Below, piece by piece: positions 1 to 6,073 of a stretch of 6,570 bases of DNA. The DNA is from SIG587 sp045531585. Its GTDB lineage: Bacteria; Bacillota; Clostridia; Oscillospirales; Acutalibacteraceae. The translations under genes were made by a program, and so were the position numbers. The notes under the pieces were generated by a model. The model had not been told where the DNA came from. It did no database searches and worked only from the letters and a program-made list of their open reading frames with translations. The DNA is taken from NCBI GenBank assembly GCA_045531585.1, contig JAZSEH010000033.1:1-6570 (forward strand), written 5' to 3'. Every line of letters begins with the position of its first letter. Position 1 is the first letter of the stretch.

Positions 1-1
1 A

Positions 2-109
2 CTTTCTGTACATAACAGAAAATACAATAATTTTCCTATGCGTCCTCTTAATTGGAAATCTCCTGCTGATTTTTTAAATGCTTTTCTTATTAATGGCGAA
101 GTTTTCTAA
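2..109 (+). CDS. C-terminal tail of a probable DDE transposase (partial, 5' end outside window)
   Basis: An open frame enters from the left edge and stops at TAA 107-109, giving 35 visible residues. The tail contains YNNFPMRPLNWKSPADF, which resembles the 'YNN-x-P-R-x-x-L-x-W-K-[ST]-P' ending common at the C-terminus of rve-fold DDE transposases, most like IS30 and less like IS3 or IS481. The DNA is AT-rich, unlike the operon that follows. What is seen is only the tail motif; family membership is inferred and the catalytic residues lie outside the window. The ending does not resemble that expected for the IS150-like element at the other end of the window, so these are probably two different elements. 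It could instead be another protein with a chance similarity. Confidence 0.45.
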   Translation, partial: LSVHNRKYNNFPMRPLNWKSPADFLNAFLINGEVF

Positions 110-124
110 TTTTGTAACACATCA

Positions 125-153
125 TTGACAAACCTACAATACCACAATATATA
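125..153 (+). promoter_or_regulatory. Distal sigma-A-type promoter (TTGACA-N17-TATATA)
   Basis: A perfect -35 hexamer TTGACA (125-130) is followed after 17 bases by TATATA (148-153), 4 of 6 matches to the consensus TATAAT. It lies 16 bases after the stop of the upstream partial transposase-like frame, so it could sit within the right end of that mobile element and point outward into the operon. Activity is inferred from sequence alone. Confidence 0.5.
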
Positions 154-167
154 TTAAATATAAATAC

Positions 168-196
168 TTGAAGTGGCAAAGCTTTTATGTTATAAT
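168..196 (+). promoter_or_regulatory. Main candidate promoter of the operon with extended -10
   Basis: TTGAAG (168-173) is followed after exactly 17 bases by TATAAT (191-196). The -10 hexamer is preceded by TG one base upstream (TGTTATAAT, 188-196), a perfect extended -10. Transcription would start near 202-204, leaving a leader of about 28 bases before the GTG start at 231. This is the best promoter match I found in the window and fits as the driver of the five-gene run. Confidence 0.7.
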
Positions 197-230
197 ATAG
201 TGAATTATTATTTTTTGGAAGTGACGCATA

Positions 231-1421
231 GTGAATTTTGTTTTTTCAGATAATGCAAGGGGCGTTAAGCCCTCTGCAATAAGAGAAATACTAAAGCTTT
301 CAAGCCAGCCGGGAATTATCCCCTTTTCTGCAGGCAATCCTGCAGGTGAGGCCTTTCCCGTTAAAGAGGTTACGGCTATTACCGAGGAGCTTTTAAGCAG
401 TGACCCAATCGGCGCTTTGCAGTATTCGGTGACCGAGGGTTATCTGCCCCTTAGGGAGCACATTTTAAAATATATGAAGACCACCCACAACGTGGGCAGG
501 GATTTTGATAAGCTTATCACCACCGCAGGCGCACAGCAGGTTATGAATCTTACCGCCAAGGCTCTTTGCAACAGGGGTGACGTTATTGTTTGCGAAAACC
601 CATCCTTTGTGGGCAGTCTTAACGCCTTCCGCAGTATGGGCGCAAAATTAGTTGGTATTGATATGGAGGCCGACGGCCCCAACCTGAGTCAACTTGAGGA
701 TACCTTTAAAAACACTTCAAATGTTCGTTTTTTCTATACAATCCCCAATTTCCAAAACCCCACAGGCATTACCATGAGCCTTGAAAAGCGTAAGGCTGTT
801 TATGAGCTTGCAGTTAAATACAACATCCCCATTTTGGAGGATAACCCCTACGGTGACACCCGTTTCAGCGGTGAGGATTTACCCACCATTAAAAGTATGG
901 ACGAGGCAGGCCTTGTAATTTACGCAGGTACCTTTTCAAAGGTTTTATCCCCCGGACTTCGCGTGGGCTTTGTAATTGCTCCCGAGCAGTTTGTGGATAA
1001 GCTGGTTGCCCTTAAACAGACACAGGACGTTCACACCAATATTTTAGGTCAGCAAATAGCCTATAAGTTTATGACCGAGTATGATTATGACGGGCACCTT
1101 AAGAAATTAGGCGAGATATACGGCAGAAAATCCGCTCTTTGCAAGAGTGAATTTGATAAATATTTTAAGGGTAAAATACAGCGCACCGACCCTGACGGCG
1201 GTTTGTTTGTGTGGTGCACCCTGCCCGAAGGCGTTGATATGCTCGCCTTTGTAAGGGCTGCCCTTGATAAAAAGGTTGCAGTTGTGCCCGGCACCGCCTT
1301 TTTAACCGATGAAAGCGCACCCACACAGAGCTTTAGAATTAACTATTCAACCCCAAGTGATGAAATGATAATAAACGGTATGGCACTTCTTGCCGAAGCC
1401 GCACAGGAGTTTTTAAAATGA
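231..1421 (+). CDS. PLP-dependent class I aminotransferase (2-aminoadipate/aromatic aminotransferase-like)
   Basis: A 396-residue cytosolic fold-type I aminotransferase that would move an amino group between an amino acid and a 2-oxo acid using pyridoxal phosphate. Visible family marks are QYSVTEGY (64-71), the IPNFQNPTG segment with the cofactor-contacting Asn176, Asp204 in EDNPYG, the Schiff-base Lys237 in GTFSKVLSPGLR, and the carboxylate-binding Arg369 in SFRINYS. The N-terminal KPSAIREILKLSSQPGIIPFS is typical of the LysN/kynurenine aminotransferase II-like group, which is also the catalytic half of MocR regulators; no GntR DNA-binding domain is present here. The start is GTG at 231, with GGAAG at 217-221 nine bases upstream; the next in-frame Met is residue 82 and would remove conserved sequence. 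Substrate cannot be read from sequence; 2-aminoadipate, aromatic or branched-chain amino acids are all possible. It is the first gene of the operon and overlaps trpS by four bases. Confidence 0.9.
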   Translation: MNFVFSDNARGVKPSAIREILKLSSQPGIIPFSAGNPAGEAFPVKEVTAITEELLSSDPIGALQYSVTEGYLPLREHILKYMKTTHNVGRDFDKLITTAGAQQVMNLTAKALCNRGDVIVCENPSFVGSLNAFRSMGAKLVGIDMEADGPNLSQLEDTFKNTSNVRFFYTIPNFQNPTGITMSLEKRKAVYELAVKYNIPILEDNPYGDTRFSGEDLPTIKSMDEAGLVIYAGTFSKVLSPGLRVGFVIAPEQFVDKLVALKQTQDVHTNILGQQIAYKFMTEYDYDGHLKKLGEIYGRKSALCKSEFDKYFKGKIQRTDPDGGLFVWCTLPEGVDMLAFVRAALDKKVAVVPGTAFLTDESAPTQSFRINYSTPSDEMIINGMALLAEAAQEFLK

Positions 1422-2425
1422 GTGAAATAATACTTGAGAACAAAAAAAGAGTGCTCAGTGCCATTCAGCCCAGCGGTATGCTGACTCTGGGCAACTATCT
1501 TGGTGCCCTTAAAAACTGGCTTAATATGCAGGAGGAGTTTGATTGCACCTTTGCGGTAGCCGACCTGCACAGTATAACCGTTCGTCAGGAGCCTGCAAAG
1601 CTTCGCGCCCAAATTTATTCCACCTGTGCTTTGCTTTTAGCCCTGGGCCTTGACCCCGATAAATCGGTTATGTTTGTTCAGTCCCACGTGGCGGCACATT
1701 CTCAGCTTTCATGGCTGCTTTCCTGCTACACCCAGTTTGGCGAGCTTTCCCGTATGACACAGTTTAAGGAAAAAAGCGCCCGTCACGCCGATAACGTTAA
1801 CGCAGGTCTTTTCACCTACCCCGTTTTAATGGCGGCAGATATACTGCTCCACCAGCCCGACTTTGTTCCCGTTGGTGCCGACCAGAAGCAGCATTTGGAA
1901 ATTGCCCGTGACATAGCAAACCGCTTTAACGGAATTTACGGTAACGTGTTCACCATTCCCGAGCCCTACATTCCCAAGGTTGGAGCCCGTGTTATGTCCC
2001 TTCAGGACCCAAGTAAGAAGATGTCCAAATCTGACGAAAACGTTAACGCCTGGGTAGCCATTCTTGACAGCAAGGACGATATTATAAGAAAATTCAAGCG
2101 CGCCGTTACCGACAGTCAGGCGGTGGTTTGCATTGGCGAGGATAAGCCCGGCATAAACAACCTTATCGGTATATATTCCGCCGTAACAGGCAAAACTGCC
2201 GATGAGATAACAAAGGAGTTTGAGGGCAAGGGCTACGGTGACTTTAAGCTTGCCGTAGGTGAGGCTGTTGCCGACGAGCTTGCTCCCATCCGCGCAAAAT
2301 ATGAGGAGTATATCTCCGATAAAAAGGCCCTTGAGGAAATTTATAAGCAGGGCGCCGAAAAGGCGGCAAGAACTGCCTACCGCACCCTTGGTAAGGCTAT
2401 GAAAAAGGTTGGCTTTGTGCTATGA
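1418..2425 (+). CDS. trpS: Tryptophanyl-tRNA synthetase
   Basis: Charges tRNA-Trp with tryptophan using ATP; class Ic synthetase, homodimer in the cytoplasm. The 335 residues match the usual bacterial length. The HIGH-equivalent is TLGN (23-26) within QPSGMLTLGNYLGAL, and KMSKS is at 201-205. Other family segments are ADLHSIT (48-54), the SWLLSCYTQFGELSRMTQFKEK region (98-119), the tryptophan-pocket segment with Asp141 in MAADILLHQPDF, and VGADQKQHLE (152-161). The start ATG overlaps the aminotransferase stop (ATGA, 1418-1421) and has AGGAG at 1405-1409, eight bases upstream. In many Firmicutes trpS is preceded by a tRNA-Trp-sensing T-box leader; here the gene is buried in an operon with none visible. 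It overlaps holB by four bases. Confidence 0.97.
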   Translation: MSEIILENKKRVLSAIQPSGMLTLGNYLGALKNWLNMQEEFDCTFAVADLHSITVRQEPAKLRAQIYSTCALLLALGLDPDKSVMFVQSHVAAHSQLSWLLSCYTQFGELSRMTQFKEKSARHADNVNAGLFTYPVLMAADILLHQPDFVPVGADQKQHLEIARDIANRFNGIYGNVFTIPEPYIPKVGARVMSLQDPSKKMSKSDENVNAWVAILDSKDDIIRKFKRAVTDSQAVVCIGEDKPGINNLIGIYSAVTGKTADEITKEFEGKGYGDFKLAVGEAVADELAPIRAKYEEYISDKKALEEIYKQGAEKAARTAYRTLGKAMKKVGFVL

Positions 2426-3351
2426 TTTTTCCCCTTATAGGAAATAAACGTATTGAAGACGTTACAAAAAGCTTTATAACAGGCGGACATTTTCCCCACG
2501 CCATTCTTATTGAGGGGGAGGCAGGTCTTGGCAAAAGGACCCTTGCAGGATACCTTGCCGCCGCTGCTGCCTGTACGGGAGATAACCCCCCCTGTGATAA
2601 CTGCAGAAGCTGTCACCTTTACAAGGTGGGCTCCCACCCTGATATAAGCTTTACACGGCCTGAGGATAAGAAAAAATCCGTTTCGGTTGACCAGATTAGA
2701 GAGCTTAGGGACGCCGCCTATATAAAGCCCCAGCTTAACGGCAGAAGGGTTATGGTAATTGAGCAGGCGCACACCCTGAACGCCAACTCCCAAAACGCCC
2801 TTTTAAAGGTGCTGGAGGAGCCCCCCGGTGCTACGGTTTTTATTCTGCTTGCAGACAATAAGGCCTCCCTGCTGCCCACCGTACTGTCCCGCTGTGTTAT
2901 TTTATCCCTTGCTCCCCCTGAAAGGCAGGAGGCTAAGGAATATTTAAAATCCCACACCAAGGCAGAGGAGGAAAAGATAGATAACGTTCTCCTTGCGGTG
3001 CGCGGTAACATTGGCCGAGCCCTTGCACAGCTTAAAAAGAAAAAGCTTTCAAAGGGCTACACCGCCGCCAAGGAGTATATAACCTCCTTTATGGAAAAAA
3101 GAGAGGCGATAGAATTCCTGCGCATTACCCATCCCCTTGAAAAGGAAAGGGTTTCGGCGGACGAATTCACCCGTGAACTTAAAATTTTTATAGCAGAAAA
3201 TTTAAAAAAGCATTGTGCCCAACCTTCCCTTTGTGCCCGTCTTGTAAAGCTTGACGAGCTTATAAACGAAATGGCACCGCTGCTTATTACAAATATAAAT
3301 CTTTCACTGTTTTTCAGTGCCTTTGTAAGCAAAACAAAGGAAATAGGGTAG
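2422..3351 (+). CDS. holB: DNA polymerase III delta' subunit
   Basis: Clamp-loader subunit delta', part of the complex that opens and loads the beta sliding clamp at the replication fork. The 309 residues show an AAA+ core: a P-loop GEAGLGKRT (32-40), a zinc-binding four-cysteine module (Cys51, Cys58, Cys61, Cys64), the Walker B-like strand VMVIEQAHTLN (110-120), the conserved SQNALLKVLEEPP (123-135), and the SRC motif (156-158) whose arginine acts in trans on neighbouring subunits. The C-terminal half is divergent and helical, as usual for the collar domain. DnaX was considered, but the length, the lack of a tau/gamma tail and the ricT neighbour favour delta'. The start ATG overlaps the trpS stop (ATGA). 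Only a weak purine-rich stretch lies upstream, so translation probably depends on coupling to trpS. In Bacillus subtilis holB also directly precedes yaaT (ricT), which supports the call. Confidence 0.92.
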   Translation: MIFPLIGNKRIEDVTKSFITGGHFPHAILIEGEAGLGKRTLAGYLAAAAACTGDNPPCDNCRSCHLYKVGSHPDISFTRPEDKKKSVSVDQIRELRDAAYIKPQLNGRRVMVIEQAHTLNANSQNALLKVLEEPPGATVFILLADNKASLLPTVLSRCVILSLAPPERQEAKEYLKSHTKAEEEKIDNVLLAVRGNIGRALAQLKKKKLSKGYTAAKEYITSFMEKREAIEFLRITHPLEKERVSADEFTRELKIFIAENLKKHCAQPSLCARLVKLDELINEMAPLLITNINLSLFFSAFVSKTKEIG

Positions 3352-3363
3352 AATATTTCTACC
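3347..3363 (+). repeat. Small perfect inverted repeat at the holB-ricT junction
   Basis: GGTAGAA (3347-3353) and TTCTACC (3357-3363) form a perfect 7-bp stem with a 3-base loop. The stem covers the holB TAG stop (3349-3351) and ends three bases before the ricT ribosome binding site. There is no following U-run, so it is not an ordinary intrinsic terminator. It might influence RNA processing or access to the ricT start, or be chance. Confidence 0.5.
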
Positions 3364-3365
3364 AC

Positions 3366-3372
3366 AGGAGGT
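3366..3372 (+). promoter_or_regulatory. Strong ribosome binding site of ricT
   Basis: AGGAGGT matches the anti-Shine-Dalgarno sequence over seven bases, with a short gap to the ATG at 3377. It is the strongest such site in the operon and fixes the ricT start. It suggests ricT is translated independently rather than by coupling to holB, whose stop lies 25 bases upstream. Confidence 0.85.
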
Positions 3373-3376
3373 ATTT

Positions 3377-4240
3377 ATGGCTGAAGTAATTTCGGTAAAA
3401 TTTAAAGAAGACGGCAGAGCCTATTACTTTGACCCCTGCGGTCAAAGGTATACCCTTGGCGTAAAGGTTATTGTTGAAACCGCCCGAGGGGATGAATGCG
3501 GAACGGTGTGCGAAACCAACCGTCAGGTAGATGAGGACAGCATTGTAAAGCCCCTTAAAAAGGTGCTTCGCTTAGCCACTAAAAAGGACCTTGCCCGTGT
3601 GGAGGAGCTAAACGCCAAGGCTAAGGACGCCTTTGCCGTTTGCGAGGAAAAGATAACCGAGCACGGTCTTGATATGAAGCTTGTGGACGTTGAAATTTCC
3701 TTTGATTCGGGAAAAATGCTTTTCTACTTCACCTCTGACGGCAGGGTAGACTTCCGTGAGCTGGTAAAGGACCTTGCGGCCAAATTCCACGCACGAATTG
3801 AGCTTAGACAGATTGGTGTTCGTGACGAAGCCAAAATGCTGGGTGGCATAGGAATATGCGGTCAGCCCTATTGCTGCCGCCGTTTCCTTGACGATTTTCA
3901 TCCCGTTTCCATTAAAATGGCCAAGGAGCAGGGTCTTTCCCTTAACCCCACCAAAATTTCGGGCAGCTGCGGCAGGCTTATGTGTTGCCTTAAGTATGAG
4001 CAGAACGCCTACGAATATTTAAACTCCATCTCCCCCAGCGTTGGCTCCACCGTTAAAACCCGTGACGGCGTTGGTACGGTACAGGATATAAACCTTATTA
4101 CAGGCAATATGCTGGTTAAGGTGGGTGACAGCGAAATACCCACCAAGCTACACAGAGATGAGGTTAAGCTGCTGCACAAGGGCAAGCGAAAGAAAAAAGA
4201 CCAGGAGGAAATTGACCTCCCCGACGAGCTTAAAGAATAA
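3377..4240 (+). CDS. ricT: PSP1-domain regulatory iron-sulfur protein RicT (YaaT)
   Basis: The 287-residue product belongs to the RicT/YaaT family. In Bacillus subtilis RicT works with RicA (YmcA) and RicF (YlbF) in a complex that binds [4Fe-4S] clusters, promotes RNase Y-dependent mRNA maturation and supports sporulation, competence and biofilm formation. The PSP1 region lies roughly at residues 60-145. The signature cysteine-rich part follows: GICGQPYCCRRFL (Cys161, Cys166, Cys167) and SGSCGRLMCCLKYE (Cys198, Cys203, Cys204), separated by the conserved LNPTKISG. These clustered cysteines are the expected cluster ligands. A small beta-rich region (about 222-265, VGSTVKTRDGVGTVQDI) and a charged tail end the protein. 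The start is supported by the AGGAGGT site just upstream. RicA and RicF partners are not in this window. The position directly after holB is conserved in Firmicutes; the lysA gap is 15 bases. Confidence 0.93.
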   Translation: MAEVISVKFKEDGRAYYFDPCGQRYTLGVKVIVETARGDECGTVCETNRQVDEDSIVKPLKKVLRLATKKDLARVEELNAKAKDAFAVCEEKITEHGLDMKLVDVEISFDSGKMLFYFTSDGRVDFRELVKDLAAKFHARIELRQIGVRDEAKMLGGIGICGQPYCCRRFLDDFHPVSIKMAKEQGLSLNPTKISGSCGRLMCCLKYEQNAYEYLNSISPSVGSTVKTRDGVGTVQDINLITGNMLVKVGDSEIPTKLHRDEVKLLHKGKRKKKDQEEIDLPDELKE

Positions 4241-4255
4241 ATTTTTGGTGATTTT

Positions 4256-5563
4256 ATGAGCAATTTTGTTATGGACACCGCAGGTGTTAATGAAAAGGGA
4301 CACCTTACCTTAGGCGGTGTGGACTGTGTCTGTCTGGCAGAAAAATACGGCACCCCCCTTTACGTTATTGACGAGGATGCGGTAATTGACCATTGCAGAC
4401 AGTATAAAAATTCTATTGACAGGTATTACGGCGGTAAGGGCAAGGTGCTTTATGCCTCCAAGGCGCTGTCAAGCATATTTATGTATAAAACCGTTAAGGA
4501 ATGTGGCCTTGGTGTTGACGTTGTGTCGGGGGGCGAGCTTTTCACCGCCCTTAAAGCAGGCACCGACCCTGAGGATATATGCTTCCACGGCAATAATAAA
4601 ACCGCCCATGAGCTTAAAATGGCGGTGGAAGCAGGCGTTGGCAGAATTATTGTGGATAATAAGGAGGAGCTTTTCCGCCTTGATAAAATTGCAGGACAGC
4701 AGGGCAAGAAGGTTAAAATAATGTTCCGCATTAAGCCCGGTGTTGACGCCCACACCCACGAATTTATTATGACGGGACAGATTGACTCCAAATTCGGCGT
4801 TGCTCTGGAAAACGGCGAGGCTATTGATATTATGCGTGAGGCGGCCACCCTTAAAAACGTTACCGTTGTTGGTGCCGACTGTCACATTGGCTCCCAGATT
4901 TTTGAGGTTGCACCCTTTAAGCTGGCGGCACAGCGTATGATAGAGTTTATGGCTCAGGTGCGCCGAGAGGTAGGCATTGAGCTTACCGAATTAAACCTTG
5001 GCGGCGGCTTTGGTATTAAATATACCCCTAAGGATAGACCCGTGCCTTATGAAAACTATATTCATCAGGTAAAGGACGTTATTGAGGAAACCTGCAAGGA
5101 GCAGAATATGCCCCTGCCCTTTATATATATGGAGCCGGGCCGCTCAATTGTGGCAGGCGCAGGCCTTACCCTTTATACCGTAGGCAGCGTTAAGGAAATA
5201 AAGGATGTTAGAAACTACGTTAGTGTTGACGGTGGCTTAGGCGATAATCCCCGTTACGCCCTTTATAAAAGCGAATACTCCATTTGCATTGCCAATAAGG
5301 CCGATGCCCAGCCAGACTATATTGCCACCGTTGCAGGCAAGTGCTGTGAAAGCGGCGACCTTATTCAGGAAAACGTTAAAATGGTTAAGCCTATCGAGGG
5401 TGATATTATGGCGGTGCTGGCAACAGGTGCCTACAACTACTCAATGGCATCCAACTATAACCGCAACCCCCGCCCCGCAATGGTTGCCCTTAAGGGCGGT
5501 ACGGACCGCGTTGTTATAAACCGCGAAACCTATGAGGACCTTATTAAAAACGACGTTGAGTAA
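4256..5563 (+). CDS. lysA: Diaminopimelate decarboxylase
   Basis: Catalyses the last step of lysine synthesis, meso-diaminopimelate to L-lysine plus CO2, as a cytosolic PLP enzyme of fold type III (alanine racemase-like barrel plus beta domain). The 435 residues fit the family. Visible marks are the PLP Lys69 in KVLYASKAL, DVVSGGEL (88-95), FHGNNKT (110-116), CHIGSQI (209-215), the phosphate-binding GGGFG (249-253), EPGRSIVA (293-300), VDGG (324-327), the catalytic CESGD (364-368) with Cys364, and Tyr393 in GAYNYSMASNYN. Arginine or carboxynorspermidine decarboxylases share the fold but usually differ at CESGD and in length. The start ATG at 4256 has GGTGA at 4247-4251. It is the last gene of the run; the aminotransferase at the front may belong to lysine or related metabolism, but nothing proves this. 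An IS3-family element begins 30 bases after the stop codon. Confidence 0.96.
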   Translation: MSNFVMDTAGVNEKGHLTLGGVDCVCLAEKYGTPLYVIDEDAVIDHCRQYKNSIDRYYGGKGKVLYASKALSSIFMYKTVKECGLGVDVVSGGELFTALKAGTDPEDICFHGNNKTAHELKMAVEAGVGRIIVDNKEELFRLDKIAGQQGKKVKIMFRIKPGVDAHTHEFIMTGQIDSKFGVALENGEAIDIMREAATLKNVTVVGADCHIGSQIFEVAPFKLAAQRMIEFMAQVRREVGIELTELNLGGGFGIKYTPKDRPVPYENYIHQVKDVIEETCKEQNMPLPFIYMEPGRSIVAGAGLTLYTVGSVKEIKDVRNYVSVDGGLGDNPRYALYKSEYSICIANKADAQPDYIATVAGKCCESGDLIQENVKMVKPIEGDIMAVLATGAYNYSMASNYNRNPRPAMVALKGGTDRVVINRETYEDLIKNDVE

Positions 5564-5594
5564 ATCAAATAGCATATTAAAAACCCATCCTCTG

Positions 5595-5639
5595 ATATGC
5601 ACCCCAAAAGTTAGACACTTTTGGAGGTGCATATTTTTA
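5595..5639 (+). terminator. Long hairpin plus U-run at the IS left end; candidate lysA operon terminator and orfA translation lock
   Basis: ATATGCACCCCAAAAG (5595-5610) pairs with CTTTTGG-A-GGTGCATAT (5618-5634) around the 7-base loop TTAGACA, giving 16 base pairs with one bulged A (5625). The stem is followed by U5 (TTTTT reaching 5638). That is the shape of an intrinsic terminator, and no other terminator is visible after lysA. The right arm contains GGAGG (5623-5627), the orfA Shine-Dalgarno sequence, so read-through transcripts entering from lysA would hide the orfA start. Such protection against outside transcription is known for other insertion sequences. Transcripts starting inside the left arm would not form it. 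Confidence 0.6.
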
Positions 5640-6031
5640 TGGCAAAAAAAGGAACAATACAACAAAAGTATAGTGCAGAATTCAAAATAGGTGTTATAAT
5701 GGATATGCGAGAACACCATATGGGATATCGAGAAACTGTACGAAAGTATTGGGATGTAAGTAAAGGACAAGAAGCAAATTACAAAAATGCTGTACAACGG
5801 TGGGAACGCATATATTTGGAAGAAGGAGCCGAAGGCTTAATGAAAGGAAGACGAGGCAGAGCTTGTTCCGCTAGCGGAACAAGAAAAGGCAGACCACCTA
5901 AGTTAGATAAAAAGGTTGAGGAGGATTTAATTGCCGAAAACCAACGACTTCGTATGGAAATAGAATACTTAAAAAAACTCGATGCCTTAGTTCAGAAAAG
6001 GTTGCAAGAGGAAAGGAAAAAGCAGCAATAG
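5639..6031 (+). CDS. IS3-family transposase OrfA (helix-turn-helix, leucine zipper)
   Basis: This 130-residue DNA-binding protein recognises the element's ends and, made alone, usually represses or modulates transposition. Residues about 10-62 (QKYSAEFKIGVIMDM through NAVQRWERIYLEEG) match the IS150-type helix-turn-helix domain. A basic stretch follows, with GRRGRA and RKGRPPKL (70-89). Residues 97-122 form a leucine zipper with heptad positions Leu97, Leu104, Leu111 and Val118. I chose ATG 5639 because GGAGG at 5623-5627 precedes it by 11 bases; an upstream in-frame TTG at 5621 would overlap that site and is unlikely. The frame is intact to TAG 6029-6031. Normally part of the translation products shift to the -1 frame near the end and continue as OrfAB. 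Confidence 0.88.
   Translation: MAKKGTIQQKYSAEFKIGVIMDMREHHMGYRETVRKYWDVSKGQEANYKNAVQRWERIYLEEGAEGLMKGRRGRACSASGTRKGRPPKLDKKVEEDLIAENQRLRMEIEYLKKLDALVQKRLQEERKKQQ
5862..5883. repeat. Perfect 22-bp palindrome inside orfA
   Basis: The half-site CTTGTTCCGCT (5862-5872) is followed directly by its exact reverse complement (5873-5883), with no spacer. The symmetry ends there. It encodes residues around 75-82 of OrfA (CSASGTR) in the basic linker between the helix-turn-helix and GRPPKL. As RNA it could form a short hairpin; as DNA it could be a dimeric protein site. No role is known to me. Confidence 0.8.
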
Positions 6032-6073
6032 TCAATGAATTAAGGCAAGAATATCGATTAAATGACTTGCTGC
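6007..6073 (+). promoter_or_regulatory. Probable programmed -1 frameshift signal between orfA and orfB
   Basis: The slippery run is GAAAAAG (6016-6022), read in the orfA frame as AAA AAG. A Shine-Dalgarno-like AGAGG lies at 6007-6011, about 11 bases upstream of its end. Immediately downstream GCAGCAA (6022-6028) can pair with TTGCTGC (6067-6073), extended after a two-base bulge by GTCA (6031-6034) with TGAC (6063-6066). Slipping back one base leaves orfA before its TAG stop and gives EKAAIVNELRQEYRLND, which fits the start of IS150-like OrfB. IS3-family elements are known to make OrfAB this way. A second run, A7 at 5971-5977, is also in the correct phase (A AAA AAA). Confidence 0.6.

Larger units (their letters stand above)
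110..230 (+). promoter_or_regulatory. Non-coding leader between the upstream partial gene and the operon
   Basis: These 121 bases are strongly AT-rich and hold no reading frame of note. They contain two promoter-like pairs, listed separately. A 10-base direct repeat, ATAGTGAATT, occurs at 197-206 and 228-237, the second copy spanning the GTG start. No T-box signature, no stable hairpin with a U-run and no recognisable riboswitch is present, so control by trpS-type T-box antitermination is not supported. If the upstream frame is a transposase, the right terminal repeat of that element should lie somewhere here, but it cannot be delimited without the left end. Confidence 0.6.

Noticed and set aside
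110..230. tRNA gene, riboswitch or CRISPR repeats in the only leader region
   Set aside because: No cloverleaf, conserved aptamer core or regularly spaced repeat could be found; only promoters and one short direct repeat are seen.
3305..3319. Small CACTG/CAGTG hairpin with a T5 loop near the holB 3' end
   Set aside because: It is only 5 bp, inside coding sequence, and the U-run is in the loop rather than after the stem, so it is not a terminator.
440..3365. Several antisense open frames of 79-138 codons opposite the aminotransferase, trpS and holB
   Set aside because: They mirror strongly coding sense frames, have no recognisable motifs, and follow from the codon bias of the sense genes.
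4416..4444. TTGACA within lysA as a possible internal promoter
   Set aside because: No -10-like hexamer occurs at the right spacing, and it lies in conserved coding sequence.
3608..4885. Antisense open frames of 97-138 codons opposite ricT and lysA, and a 111-codon alternate sense frame within lysA
   Set aside because: All lie within confidently identified genes, and their translations look like shifted-frame sequence without domain character.
5621..5638. Upstream TTG start for orfA adding six residues
   Set aside because: It would overlap the GGAGG ribosome binding site and the hairpin arm; ATG 5639 has proper spacing and starts with the family-like MAKKG.
5441..5797. Antisense 118-codon frame spanning the lysA end and the start of the insertion sequence
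   Set aside because: It crosses the boundary between two unrelated sequence units and the hairpin, so it is unlikely to be a real gene.
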